From an uncultured Maritimibacter sp. (GTDB lineage Bacteria; Pseudomonadota; Alphaproteobacteria; Rhodobacterales; Rhodobacteraceae): 64,000 bases of DNA. The stretch spans positions 62,001 through 126,000 of the forward strand of contig CAJXYS010000001.1 in assembly GCA_913063035.1 (NCBI GenBank), read 5' to 3'. The translations under genes and the position numbers were made by a program. Positions 1 to 8,456 of this stretch are shown here, piece after piece. The notes beneath the pieces were generated by a model that ran no database searches, was not told the DNA's origin, and worked only from the letters and a program-made list of their open reading frames with translations. Every line of letters begins with the position of its first letter. The first letter of the stretch is position 1.

Positions 1-697
1 GCAGCACTACATGTCCGGCGGCAAGCTCAAGGTGCCGATGGTGCTGCGCACGAATCTCGGCGCGACGCGCCGCTCGGCCGCGCAGCACTCGCAGTCGCTG
101 CAGGCGCTCGTGGCGCATATCCCGGGGCTGAAGGTGGCGCTGCCCTCCTCGGCCTACGAGGCCAAGGGCCTGATGAAGACGGCGATCCGCGACAACAACC
201 CGGTCGTCATCTTCGAGGACAAGCTGATGTACCAGGACAAGGCCCCCGTGCCCGAAGGGGAATTCCTGATCCCCTTCGGCGAGGCCAACGTCAAGCGCGA
301 GGGCGGTGACATCACGCTGATCGCGACCTCCTCGATGGTGCAGGTGGCCGAGAAGGCCGCCGAGACGCTCGCCGCCGAGGGCATCGAGGCCGAGGTGATC
401 GACCCGCGCACCATCGTGCCGCTGGACGAGGCGACGCTGCTGGACAGCGTGAAGAAGACCTCGCGCGCCATCGTCATCGACGAGGGCCACCAGAGCTACG
501 GCGTCACCGCCGAGATCGCGAGCCGCCTGACCGAGAAGGCCTTCTACCACCTCGACGCGCCGGTCCTGCGGATGGGCGCGATGGACGTGCCGGTGCCCTT
601 CAGCCCGGCGCTCGAGGACCTGACCGTGCCGACGCCCGAGGCCGTGGTCGAGAACGCGCGCAAGCTCTGCGCCGGGGAGATGATCCATGCCGCATGA
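1..697 (+). CDS. 2-oxoacid dehydrogenase E1 component, beta subunit (5' truncated)
   Basis: This is the C-terminal part of the thiamine-diphosphate E1-beta subunit of a pyruvate- or acetoin-type dehydrogenase complex. The frame is open from base 2, so the real start lies outside the window and the ATG at base 11 is internal. Visible family hallmarks are YMSGGKLKVPMVLR, the region around HSQSLQALVAHIPGLKV, and the C-terminal transketolase domain (IDPRTIVPLDEATLLDSV, DEGHQSYGVTAEIA). E1-beta pairs with E1-alpha, presumably encoded just upstream, to decarboxylate a 2-oxoacid and reductively acylate a lipoyl carrier. Its stop overlaps the next gene by 11 nt, so the two are co-translated. Whether the substrate is pyruvate, acetoin or a branched 2-oxoacid cannot be decided from this fragment. 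Confidence 0.9.
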   Translation, partial: QHYMSGGKLKVPMVLRTNLGATRRSAAQHSQSLQALVAHIPGLKVALPSSAYEAKGLMKTAIRDNNPVVIFEDKLMYQDKAPVPEGEFLIPFGEANVKREGGDITLIATSSMVQVAEKAAETLAAEGIEAEVIDPRTIVPLDEATLLDSVKKTSRAIVIDEGHQSYGVTAEIASRLTEKAFYHLDAPVLRMGAMDVPVPFSPALEDLTVPTPEAVVENARKLCAGEMIHAA

Positions 698-2018
698 GGT
701 GATCATGCCGGCGCTCGGCATGGCGCAGGACAGCGGCGTGATCGTGCGCTGGCTGAAATCGGCGGGCGACCCGGTCAAGGAGGGCGACGCGCTCTTCGAG
801 GTCGAGACCGACAAGGCCACGATGGAGGTCGAGGCCCAGGGTGGCGGCTTCCTGACGGACGTCGCGGCCGCGGCCGGCGACGACGTGCCGGTGGGCCGCG
901 TGATCGCGCGGATCTCCGACACGGCCGAGGACAGCGGCCCGCCCGCGGCAGACGGCGCGCCAGCGGCGGAAACCGCGGAAGATGGCGCGGGCGATGCCCT
1001 GCCTGACGGGCAATCCGTCATCATGCCGGCGCTCGGCATGGCCCAGGACAGCGGGCTGATCGTCAGCTGGCAGAAAGCGCCCGGCGACGCGGTCGCGGCC
1101 GACGACGTGCTCTTCGAGGTCGAGACCGACAAGAGCACGATGGAAGTTCCCGCCGGCCATGACGGCTATCTCGCCGCGACGCTGGCCGTGGCGGGCGAAG
1201 AGGTGCCGGTGGGCGAAAGCGTGGCCATCATAGCCGCCGGGAAACCCGACGCCCCCGTCGCGCGCAGCCGGGCGGAGGCCCCAGCCGCCCCCGCCCCGGC
1301 CGCGGCGCCCCCCGCCGCCGAGGCCGCGCCCGCGCCCCCTGCCGAGAAACCCGCGGCCCCGGCCCGGGCGGCCCCGGCCGAGACCGGCGGGCGCGTCCTG
1401 GCCTCGCCCAAGGCGCGCCGGCTGGCGCTGCAGGAAGGCCTCGACCTCGCCCGGCTGGCCGAGGCGGGCCATCCGCAGCCCTATCATGTCCGCGATCTCG
1501 ACACGCTTCGCGGCATGCCTGCCGCGCAGGCCGCCGCGGCGCCCGGCACCGCGGCGGCCGCGCAGCGGCTGGTTGCGGAAACCGCCGCGGACGGCTTCGC
1601 GGATTTCGCCGCCTGGGCGGCCGAGGGCGCCGGCCTGGCCGACGACATGGCCCTTCTGGCAGGCCTCGGCGCCGCCAGCCTGCGCCGCAGCGGCGCAGAG
1701 GGCCCGCTGACCGTCGCGGTGGCGCGGTTCGGAACCGAGCGGCGCTATGCCGATCCCGACCGGCCCGCGCTTGGCCGGGCGGCGCACGACCCCGACGCCC
1801 CGGCGCCGGACCTGGTGCTGCGCGACCTGCGCCAGAGCGCCATCGCAAGCGTCGCGATGGGGGCCGAACCCGCCCCGGTCCTGACGCTCACGCGCGCCGG
1901 CGACGGGCTCTCGATCACCCTCGAATGCGGGCCGGGGCAGCTTGCGCCCGGCCGGGCGATCACGCTTCTCACCGAATTCGCAGGCCGGATGGAGCAGCCG
2001 CTCCGCCACCTGCTCTGA
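687..2018 (+). CDS. E2-like protein with two lipoyl domains and a degenerate acyltransferase domain
   Basis: The 443-residue product has two nearly identical lipoyl domains, at about residues 3-76 and 110-183. The predicted lipoylated lysines are Lys43 and Lys149, each in an ETDK(A/S)TMEV motif. An Ala/Pro-rich hinge follows (about 190-232), then a peripheral-subunit-binding domain (about 237-272, VLASPKARRLALQEG). The last 150 residues keep the outline of the 2-oxoacid dehydrogenase acyltransferase fold. Where the catalytic HRxxx(D/N)G motif should be, the chain reads TLECGPGQLAPGRA, with no His. The protein therefore looks like a mobile lipoyl carrier and scaffold rather than an active acyltransferase. 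The catalytic role is probably supplied by the separate E2 core encoded at 3478-4362. Its start overlaps the E1-beta gene. Confidence 0.85.
   Translation: MPHEVIMPALGMAQDSGVIVRWLKSAGDPVKEGDALFEVETDKATMEVEAQGGGFLTDVAAAAGDDVPVGRVIARISDTAEDSGPPAADGAPAAETAEDGAGDALPDGQSVIMPALGMAQDSGLIVSWQKAPGDAVAADDVLFEVETDKSTMEVPAGHDGYLAATLAVAGEEVPVGESVAIIAAGKPDAPVARSRAEAPAAPAPAAAPPAAEAAPAPPAEKPAAPARAAPAETGGRVLASPKARRLALQEGLDLARLAEAGHPQPYHVRDLDTLRGMPAAQAAAAPGTAAAAQRLVAETAADGFADFAAWAAEGAGLADDMALLAGLGAASLRRSGAEGPLTVAVARFGTERRYADPDRPALGRAAHDPDAPAPDLVLRDLRQSAIASVAMGAEPAPVLTLTRAGDGLSITLECGPGQLAPGRAITLLTEFAGRMEQPLRHLL
700..1165 (+). repeat. Internal duplication of the lipoyl-domain coding sequence
   Basis: The segment encoding the first lipoyl domain (from about 700) and that encoding the second (from about 1016) are almost the same at DNA level. 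Examples are atcatgccggcgctcggcat at 703 and again at 1020, and ttcgaggtcgagaccgacaa near 797 and again near 1112. Synonymous positions are conserved too. This points to a recent tandem duplication or to gene conversion between the two domains. Confidence 0.7.
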
Positions 2019-2036
2019 CAGATGAAGGACTCCCCG

Positions 2037-3467
2037 ATGGACTTCACCGATCTCTATATCAACGGCCAGTGGACACCCGGCGCCGAGGGGACGCGGTTCG
2101 ACGTGCTGAACCCCGCGACCGAGGAGGTTCTGGCCTCCGTCGCCTCCGCCGAGATCGCCGATGCCGACGCCGCGCTCGACGCGGCCGAGGCCGCGATGGC
2201 CGACTGGGCCGCGCGCACCCCGCGCCAGCGCTCGGAGGTGCTGCGCAAGGCCTGGGAGCTGATGACCGCCCGGCTCGACCATTTCGCCAGACTGATCACG
2301 CTGGAAAACGGCAAGGCGGGCGTGGATGCCAGGGGCGAGGCGGCCTATGCCGCCGAGTTCTTCCGCTGGTTCGCCGAGGAAGCCGTCCGCGCCGACGGGC
2401 TGATCACCCATGCGCCGGCCTCCGGCGCGCGGATCATGGTCCAGCACAAGCCCGCCGGGCTGGCCGTGCTGGTGACGCCCTGGAACTACCCGGCGGCGAT
2501 GGGCACCCGCAAGATCGCGCCGGCGCTGGCGGCGGGCTGCGGCGTGGTGATCAAGCCCGCCTCCGAAACGCCGCTGACCATGCTGGCGCTGATGCCGCTG
2601 CTCGAGGAAGCGGGCGTGCCCAGCGGGCTGGTCAACGTGCTGCCCTCGAAGCGCACGGGTGCGCTGGTCGATCACATGCTGCATGACCCGCGCGTGCGCG
2701 TGGTCAGCTTCACCGGCTCGACCGGGGTGGGCCGCAAGCTCTTGCATTCCGCCGCCGACCAGGTGCTGAAGCCGGCGATGGAACTGGGCGGCAACGCGCC
2801 CTGCGTGGTGTTCGAGGACGCCGATATCGAGACGGCGGTGGAGGGCACGATGCTCGCCAAGATGCGCAATCTCGGCGAGGCCTGCACCGCGGCGAACCGG
2901 ATCTACGTCCACGCGGATATCGCGGAGGCCTTCACCCGCCGCCTGGCCGAGGAGATGGGCAAGCTCAAGCTGGGCGACGGCACCGACCCGTCGGTCGATG
3001 TGGGCCCGCTCGTCAACGCCGAGACCCGTGACAAGGTCGCCCATTTCGTCGAGGACGCGGTTGCCAAGGGCGCGAAGATCGAATGCGGCGGGCAGCTGCC
3101 CGACGGCACCGGGTTCTTCTACCCGCCGACGGTGCTCTCTGGCGTGCCGGAAACCGCCGAATGCGTCCATGACGAGATCTTCGGCCCGGTCGCGGCGATC
3201 CAGTCCTTCACCGACCAGGAGGACGTCATCCGCCGCGCCAACGACACCGAGTACGGGCTCGTGGCCTATGTCTTCACCGAGGACATGAAGCGCGGCCTGC
3301 AGGTCTGCGAACGGCTGGATTACGGCATGGTCGGGCTGAACCGCGGGCTCGTCAGCGACCCGGCCGCGCCCTTCGGCGGCACCAAGCAATCCGGGCTCGG
3401 CCGCGAGGGCGGGCACGAGGGCATGCTGGAATTCATGGAAACCCAGTACATCTCGGCCAGCTGGTAA
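2037..3467 (+). CDS. NAD(P)-dependent aldehyde dehydrogenase, succinate-semialdehyde dehydrogenase type
   Basis: This is a 476-residue ALDH-superfamily enzyme. The general base Glu249 (MELGGNAP) and the catalytic Cys283 (LGEACTAANR) are present, as are the NAD-binding TPWNYP and FTGSTGVG motifs and the C-terminal FGGTKQSGLGREGG. It should oxidise an aldehyde or semialdehyde to the acid. The frame is open from 2022, but the ATG at 2037 is preferred because AAGGA lies 7 nt before it. The gene sits between the two halves of the E2 function, 18 nt after one and 10 nt before the other. It is therefore almost certainly in the same operon and may supply or remove an intermediate of that complex. The substrate cannot be fixed from sequence. 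It resembles the protein at 61655-63130. Confidence 0.9.
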   Translation: MDFTDLYINGQWTPGAEGTRFDVLNPATEEVLASVASAEIADADAALDAAEAAMADWAARTPRQRSEVLRKAWELMTARLDHFARLITLENGKAGVDARGEAAYAAEFFRWFAEEAVRADGLITHAPASGARIMVQHKPAGLAVLVTPWNYPAAMGTRKIAPALAAGCGVVIKPASETPLTMLALMPLLEEAGVPSGLVNVLPSKRTGALVDHMLHDPRVRVVSFTGSTGVGRKLLHSAADQVLKPAMELGGNAPCVVFEDADIETAVEGTMLAKMRNLGEACTAANRIYVHADIAEAFTRRLAEEMGKLKLGDGTDPSVDVGPLVNAETRDKVAHFVEDAVAKGAKIECGGQLPDGTGFFYPPTVLSGVPETAECVHDEIFGPVAAIQSFTDQEDVIRRANDTEYGLVAYVFTEDMKRGLQVCERLDYGMVGLNRGLVSDPAAPFGGTKQSGLGREGGHEGMLEFMETQYISASW

Positions 3468-3477
3468 GGAGACTCCC

Positions 3478-4362
3478 ATGTCCGACGTCATCGCCAGCCC
3501 CTCGGTCCGCAAGCGCGCGCTCGAGCAGGGCGTCGATCTCGACGACCTCGCGCGGAAACTCGGCCGCGAGACCATCGCGCGCGAGGATCTCGACGGGGCC
3601 GCCCCGGCCGCCGGGGCCGCCCCGGCCGGCGACCGCTCCTACTGGGAGGTGGACCACGCCGCCTACGGCCCCGTGACCGAAGAACCGATGAGCCGCTTCG
3701 CCCGGGTCGCGGCGCAGAACCTGGCCGCGGCGCAGGCGCTGATCCCCGCGGTCACGCATCACGACCGCGCCGACGTCTCGGCCGTCGAGGCGCTGCGCAA
3801 GTCGCTCCGGGGCGAGGCCGGCGCGCGGGGCGTGAAGCTGACCGCGCTGGCCTTCCATGTCGCGGTCCTGGCGCGCTGCCTGCGGGACTTTCCGCGGTTC
3901 AACGCCTCGCTCTCGGCCGATGGCGAGACCCTGATCCTGAAGGACTACGTGCATATCGGCATCGCCGTGGACACGCCCCACGGGCTGATGGTGCCGGTCA
4001 TCCGAGACGCGGACGCCAAGGGCATATGGACCATCGCCGCCGAGATCACCGATCTCGCCGGGCGCGCACAGGCCCGCAAGATCGCCCCCGACGAGATGGG
4101 CGGCGCCTCGATGACGATCACCAACCTGGGCGGGATCGGCGGCACCGCCTTCACCCCCATCGTGAACCCGCCCGAGGTCGCGATCCTGGGCATCACGCGG
4201 ACCGAGACCGTCACCGCATGGGACGGCGACACGCCCCGCCCGGTGCCCATGGTCCCGCTGGACCTGAGCTACGATCACCGGGTGATCAACGGCGCGGACG
4301 CGGCGCGCTTCCTCAGCCGCTACGCGGCCCTGATGGCCGAGCCGCGCCTGCTGCTCGTTTGA
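3478..4362 (+). CDS. Stand-alone 2-oxoacid dehydrogenase E2 catalytic core (no lipoyl domain)
   Basis: The 294-residue dihydrolipoamide acyltransferase begins directly with a peripheral-subunit-binding domain (about 4-40, IASPSVRKRALEQG). A short Ala/Gly/Pro linker follows, then a full catalytic domain (about 60-294). The active site reads SYDHRVINGADAARF with His267; Asn in place of the usual Asp four residues later is a variant known in some E2p enzymes. The MTITNLGGIGGTAFTPI segment is intact. Normal E2 chains carry one to three lipoyl domains at the N terminus and this one has none, so it must accept acyl groups from a lipoyl domain on another chain. The best candidate is the product of 687-2018. 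A strong ribosome site (AAGGAG) precedes the ATG. Confidence 0.88.
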   Translation: MSDVIASPSVRKRALEQGVDLDDLARKLGRETIAREDLDGAAPAAGAAPAGDRSYWEVDHAAYGPVTEEPMSRFARVAAQNLAAAQALIPAVTHHDRADVSAVEALRKSLRGEAGARGVKLTALAFHVAVLARCLRDFPRFNASLSADGETLILKDYVHIGIAVDTPHGLMVPVIRDADAKGIWTIAAEITDLAGRAQARKIAPDEMGGASMTITNLGGIGGTAFTPIVNPPEVAILGITRTETVTAWDGDTPRPVPMVPLDLSYDHRVINGADAARFLSRYAALMAEPRLLLV

Positions 4363-4527
4363 TCCGAAAGGCTGCGGCGCCCACCCTTTTGCCGCCCCGA
4401 CCGGATGGCCACGACAGAGGCGCGCCGCGCGGCGCCGCGACGGGGACCAAGATCGGCAACCGGTAGCGCCGCCGCGGCCGGCTTCGCCTTGCATGTTCCG
4501 CACATTCGGGGCCATAACTTCGCGGGC

Positions 4528-5925
4528 ATGACGCCTGCGACCCCTCTCGACAAGGCGACCGGCGCGCTCCTCGTCCTGATCACCGCCGTCATGGTGCTGG
4601 TCGAATGGGGCGCGGCCGCGATCGCGCGCCCGGCGCTGCCGGCGCTGGTGATCCTCGTCACCGCCCTTCTCACGGTGCAGGTCCGGCCCGGCCGGTCCGC
4701 CTTCGTGGCCGTGGCGGTGGCCATGACGATGGCCCTTGCGGTGCGCGACCCCGGCTGGGAGTCGGTGGCGCTGCGCGGCCTCCATACCGCCGCCTTCATC
4801 GGGGCGTTCTTCACCGCGCTTGCCACCCTGCGCAGCGCGGCCGAACCCGCGCCGGCGATCCGGCGGGCCGGCCGATTCCTCTCCCAGCAGCCTCCGGGCC
4901 GGCGCTACCTTGCGCTGACGGTCGGCGGGCAGATGTTCGCGCTGGTGCTGAATTACGGGGCCATCGCGCTGCTCGGCAGCCTCGCCACCGCGAGCGCCGC
5001 CGAGGAAGCCGACCCGGAAATCCGCCATCACCGCACGCGGCGCATGCTGCTGGCGATCCAGAGGGCGTTCACATCGACACTGCCCTGGTCGCCGCTGTCC
5101 TTCGCGGTCGCGATCTCGACGGCGCTGATCCCCGGCGCAAGCTGGGGCGGTGCGCTGATCCCCGGTCTCGTGACCTCGGTGCTGATGGCCGGGACCGGAT
5201 GGGCGCTCGACTCGATCTTCAAGCCGAGGCTCTCGGGGCCCCGGCCCCCGGCTGTCCGCCCCGAGGGCGGCTGGGACCGCATGGCGCCGCTGGCGATCCT
5301 GCTGGCGATCCTCGTGGGCAGCATCGTCACGCTGCACCTGGCCACGGGCATCCGGGTGGTGGGACTCGTCATCCTGATCGTACCGCTGATGGCGGCCGGG
5401 TGGCTGGTCATGCAGACCCGTGGCGCGCATGGCGGCCCCGGGTTCCGGAAACGCCTGGCCGATTACGTTTTCGTCGAGCTTCCAGGCTTCCGCGGCGAGA
5501 TCGTGCTGTTGATGATGGCCGGTTACATCGGCACCGTCGGCGCGCCGCTTTTGCAGCCGTTGATGACCGCCGCGGGCCTCGATCTCTCGGCGGTACCCCC
5601 CTGGATGCTGCTGGTCTCGTTCGTCTGGATCATCCCGCTGGCCGGCCAGCTGGGCATGAACCCGATCCTCGCGGTGACGCTTGCCGCGCCGCTGATCCCG
5701 TCGGCCGCGGCGCTTGGCGTGGCCCCCACGGCGATCATCGTCGCGATCACGGCCGGCTGGGCGCTGAGCGGCGTCACCTCGCCCTTCACCGCGACCACGC
5801 TGCTGATCGGGTCCTTCGGCAAGGTGAGCGCCCGGCATGTGGGGCTGCGCTGGAACGGCGGTTACTTCCTCGTCGCGGCCATCATCCTCTCGGCCTGGGT
5901 GCTGGTATACGCCCAGCTTGGCTGA
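4528..5925 (+). CDS. Polytopic membrane protein, possible ion-transporter-superfamily permease
   Basis: The product is about 465 residues with roughly ten to twelve hydrophobic segments. A cytoplasmic-looking loop (EEADPEIRHHRTRRM) falls near the first third. The C-terminal half contains GMNPILAVTLAAPLIP and WALSGVTSPFTATTLL, which recall the paired re-entrant regions of ion-transporter-superfamily permeases (ArsB or dicarboxylate type). That is an impression, not a proven assignment. The frame is open from an ATG at 4405, but those extra 41 residues are basic, Ala-rich and unlike a membrane protein, so I place the start at 4528. No clear ribosome site supports either start. It converges on the CaCA antiporter with a 3-nt gap. 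Confidence 0.7.
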   Translation: MTPATPLDKATGALLVLITAVMVLVEWGAAAIARPALPALVILVTALLTVQVRPGRSAFVAVAVAMTMALAVRDPGWESVALRGLHTAAFIGAFFTALATLRSAAEPAPAIRRAGRFLSQQPPGRRYLALTVGGQMFALVLNYGAIALLGSLATASAAEEADPEIRHHRTRRMLLAIQRAFTSTLPWSPLSFAVAISTALIPGASWGGALIPGLVTSVLMAGTGWALDSIFKPRLSGPRPPAVRPEGGWDRMAPLAILLAILVGSIVTLHLATGIRVVGLVILIVPLMAAGWLVMQTRGAHGGPGFRKRLADYVFVELPGFRGEIVLLMMAGYIGTVGAPLLQPLMTAAGLDLSAVPPWMLLVSFVWIIPLAGQLGMNPILAVTLAAPLIPSAAALGVAPTAIIVAITAGWALSGVTSPFTATTLLIGSFGKVSARHVGLRWNGGYFLVAAIILSAWVLVYAQLG

Positions 5926-5928
5926 GCG

Positions 5929-6912
5929 TCAGAGCGCGGCCAGCCCAAGCGGCGCGCGCAGACCGGGGACGATCTGCACGGCCAGGTAAAGCGCATAGCC
6001 CGCAAGAAGAACCATCCCCTCGGTCCGGCTGATGCGCGCCGCGGTGACCGCGAACACGGTCAGCGCCACCGCCGCGCCGAGCATGATCCAGACGTCGAAA
6101 CGCGCGATCTGGGCCGGGACGGTGAGCGGCGAGACCAGGGCCGTCGTCCCCGCGATGCCAAGCAGGTTGAAGATGTTGCTGCCGATCACGTTGCCGAAGG
6201 CCACGTCCCCGTGCCTGCGCACCGCCGCGAGCACCGAGGTGACGAGTTCCGGCAGCGAGGTGCCGACCGCGACCAGCGTCAGCCCGATCACCGCCTCGGA
6301 CACCCCCGCCGCACTCGCGATCGCGATGGCGGACCCGACCAACAGGTCCGCGCCGATGATCACGCCCGCGATGCCGCCCAGCGTGAGGACGATCGCCAGC
6401 CCCATCGAGATCGGCCGCTCGGCGAATTCATCGGCTTCGGCGGCATAGAGATCGGTCACCGGGCTGGCGCGGCGGCGTTCGAGAAGATAGGTCGCCACGG
6501 TGTAGACCACGAGCGCGCCGAGAAAGGCGCCGCCCGCCGCGCGCCCGATGGTGCCGACGAGCACAAGGGCGGTCATGGCCGCGCTGGCCGCCAGCAGCAC
6601 CGCCCCGTCCCGGCGGAGCGCCCGTCGGTCGACGGCGATCGGCAGGATCACGGCGGCAAGGCCAAGGATCAGCAGGACGTTGGCGATGTTGCTGCCGACG
6701 ACATTTCCCATGGCGACCCCCGGGGACCCGGCCAGCGCCGCCCGCAGGCTCGCCACCAGTTCCGGCATCGATGTCCCGAACCCGACGAGCGTCAGCCCGA
6801 TCACCAGCTTGGAGACCCCGAGCCGCGTCGCCGCCGCGACGCTGCCCCGGACCAGCGCCTCGCCGCCGCCGAGCAGCAGCACGAGACCGATGACGAGTTC
6901 CAGTCCGACCAT
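5929..6912 (-). CDS. Calcium/sodium antiporter, CaCA family (YrbG-like)
   Basis: The 327-residue inner-membrane cation exchanger contains the two inverted alpha-repeats of the CaCA family. The first is TLVGFGTSMPELVASL with GNVVGSNIANVLLILG. The second is TLVAVGTSLPELVTSV with GNVIGSNIFNLLGIAG. These Glu-containing motifs bind the transported cations. About ten transmembrane segments are visible and the length fits the family. It should exchange Ca2+ (or K+) for Na+ or H+. It is not obviously in an operon, and the rhomboid gene starts 753 nt upstream on the same strand. Confidence 0.92.
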   Translation of the reverse strand: MVGLELVIGLVLLLGGGEALVRGSVAAATRLGVSKLVIGLTLVGFGTSMPELVASLRAALAGSPGVAMGNVVGSNIANVLLILGLAAVILPIAVDRRALRRDGAVLLAASAAMTALVLVGTIGRAAGGAFLGALVVYTVATYLLERRRASPVTDLYAAEADEFAERPISMGLAIVLTLGGIAGVIIGADLLVGSAIAIASAAGVSEAVIGLTLVAVGTSLPELVTSVLAAVRRHGDVAFGNVIGSNIFNLLGIAGTTALVSPLTVPAQIARFDVWIMLGAAVALTVFAVTAARISRTEGMVLLAGYALYLAVQIVPGLRAPLGLAAL

Positions 6913-7008
6913 GCGGGTTCCCCCAACCGAAGACGGCCATGCGCCCGCGGCGCAGGCTCGATGATGAAGCGGCCCGGCGGCAATGGCACGGCGGTGCCGC
7001 CGTCGCGC

Positions 7009-7665
7009 TCATCCGCCGCGGTGGCGCCGGGCGAAGCCGGTCATCACCGGGCCCAGCGCCGCCCCCGCGACGAAGCCCCCCAGGTGGGCCTGCCAGGCCA
7101 GCGCCCCCTGCACCAGGATCGCGATCAGCACGTTCAGCACCACGAGGCCGGCCAGTGTCTGCAGCATCGGGGCGAGCGTCAGCCCCATGCGCCGGCGCGC
7201 CGTCGCCTCCCAGTATTGCCAGAGCCCGAGCAATCCGAAAACCGCGCCCGAGGCCCCGATCATCGGCGCGTCGGCCTCGGCCAGCAGCCCGAAGCCAACA
7301 CCGCCGCCGACCGCCGCCGCCGCGAGCAGCAGCATCAGCGGCCAGACCCCGGTCTGCTCGGCCACGAACTTGCCGAGCGACAGCAGGATCACCCCGTTCA
7401 TCGCGACATGAAGCAGTCCGCCATGAAGGAAGGCATGGCTCAGGAACATCGTGTAGGGTTGCAGGGCAAAGGCCGGACGCAGCCGGCCATCGAGCAGCGG
7501 TTCCCAGAAGGCGCCGTAGACCAGCGCCGCGCGCCGCCAGTCGACCCCGCCGAAAAGCCCCCGATCCGCGGCCGAGAGCGCCAGTTCGATCACCACGATG
7601 GCGCCGACCAGCGCCAGCAGCGGGCCGGGGACGCGTTCGCCGGTTCCCACGGGTCGTATCAGCAT
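7009..7665 (-). CDS. Rhomboid-family intramembrane serine protease
   Basis: The product is about 218 residues with six or seven hydrophobic segments. The serine motif GASGAVFGLLG lies in one helix and the partner histidine (AHLGGFVAGAALGPV) in a later helix, which together make the rhomboid Ser-His dyad. The conserved HxxxN-type segment (HGGLLHVAMNGVILLSLG) is also present. I place the start at 7665 because GAGGAG lies just upstream; the frame stays open to 7704. The likely role is cleavage of single-span membrane proteins. The substrate is unknown. Confidence 0.88.
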   Translation of the reverse strand: MLIRPVGTGERVPGPLLALVGAIVVIELALSAADRGLFGGVDWRRAALVYGAFWEPLLDGRLRPAFALQPYTMFLSHAFLHGGLLHVAMNGVILLSLGKFVAEQTGVWPLMLLLAAAAVGGGVGFGLLAEADAPMIGASGAVFGLLGLWQYWEATARRRMGLTLAPMLQTLAGLVVLNVLIAILVQGALAWQAHLGGFVAGAALGPVMTGFARRHRGG

Positions 7666-7735
7666 GCGCGGCTCCTCGGATGACTTCGGAAGGCTGCGGA
7701 CCACAGCCGCGCCGGGGCGTCAAGGGCCGCCGGGA

Positions 7736-8398
7736 TCAGGTCGCGGTCTCGACAAGATGCAGGTTCACCGCCGCGAAGAAAAGCAGGCTGGCCGCGAGGA
7801 CGAAACCGTGCCAGATCGTATTGTGAAACGGCAGGCTTTCCAGCAGAAAGAAGACCACCCCCACGGTGTAGAGCACGCCCCCCGTCACGATCAGCGCCAG
7901 CACCGGCCCCGAGAGGGTCCCGAGCATCGGCCAGCCCGCCACCAGCCCGGCCCAGCCCATCGCCAGATAGAGCGAGAGCGCGAGCCAGCGGCACCGCCCG
8001 GCGGCAAAGACCCGCAGCGCCGTGCCGAAGGCCGCAGCCCCCCACAGCCCCGCCAGCAGCCCGGCACCCTGCCCGGAAAGCACCGTAAAGGGCGTGTAGG
8101 TGCCGGCGATCTTCCAGTAGATGGCCGAGTGATCGAGCCGGCGCAGCACGCCTTTCCAGCCGGGCCTGGGCACCATGTGATAGAGCGCCGAGCAGAGGAT
8201 CATCGCGAACAGGGTCGCCCCGTAAACCGCGGCACCCAGCACCGCCGGCGGGTCCCCGCAAAGCACCACGGCAAGAATCACCAGCGCCGGCACGCCGACC
8301 GCCACGGCGACCAGCCCGGCGACGTGGATGCCGGCATCGCTGAGCCGTTCGGCCCGACTGTAGGCGTTTTCGGCGCGGGGGGCGAAAAGCGTGCGCAT
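7736..8398 (-). CDS. Hemolysin III family / PAQR-like membrane protein
   Basis: The 220-residue protein has seven predicted transmembrane helices. The family signature residues are SALYHMV, the LDHSAIYWKIAGTYTPF stretch and the C-terminal FHNTIWHGFVL, whose His residues with the conserved Asp and Ser form the putative metal site of HlyIII/PAQR proteins. Despite the family name the cellular role is not settled; membrane fluidity or lipid hydrolase functions have been proposed. It stands alone on the minus strand between the rhomboid gene and ychF. Confidence 0.9.
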   Translation of the reverse strand: MRTLFAPRAENAYSRAERLSDAGIHVAGLVAVAVGVPALVILAVVLCGDPPAVLGAAVYGATLFAMILCSALYHMVPRPGWKGVLRRLDHSAIYWKIAGTYTPFTVLSGQGAGLLAGLWGAAAFGTALRVFAAGRCRWLALSLYLAMGWAGLVAGWPMLGTLSGPVLALIVTGGVLYTVGVVFFLLESLPFHNTIWHGFVLAASLLFFAAVNLHLVETAT

Positions 8399-8456
8399 GG
8401 GGCGACCCTAAGCCATGGCGGCCGGCGCACCAACGCCCCTGCGCGGACGCGCCGCG

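Noticed and set aside
600-3575. A 991-codon open frame on the minus strand, and similar long frames opposite rpsA, metK, creatinase and the ABC genes
   Set aside because: They run antisense to clear genes, have Arg/His/Gly-rich nonsense composition and arise from high third-position GC. No motifs or ribosome sites support them.
4405-4527. An N-terminal extension of the membrane protein from the ATG at 4405
   Set aside because: The extra residues are basic and Ala-rich with no relation to the membrane fold. The ATG at 4528 gives a normal membrane start.
3433-5838. An 801-codon minus-strand frame opposite the E2 core and the membrane protein
   Set aside because: It is low-complexity Arg/Gly/His sequence antisense to two recognisable plus-strand genes.
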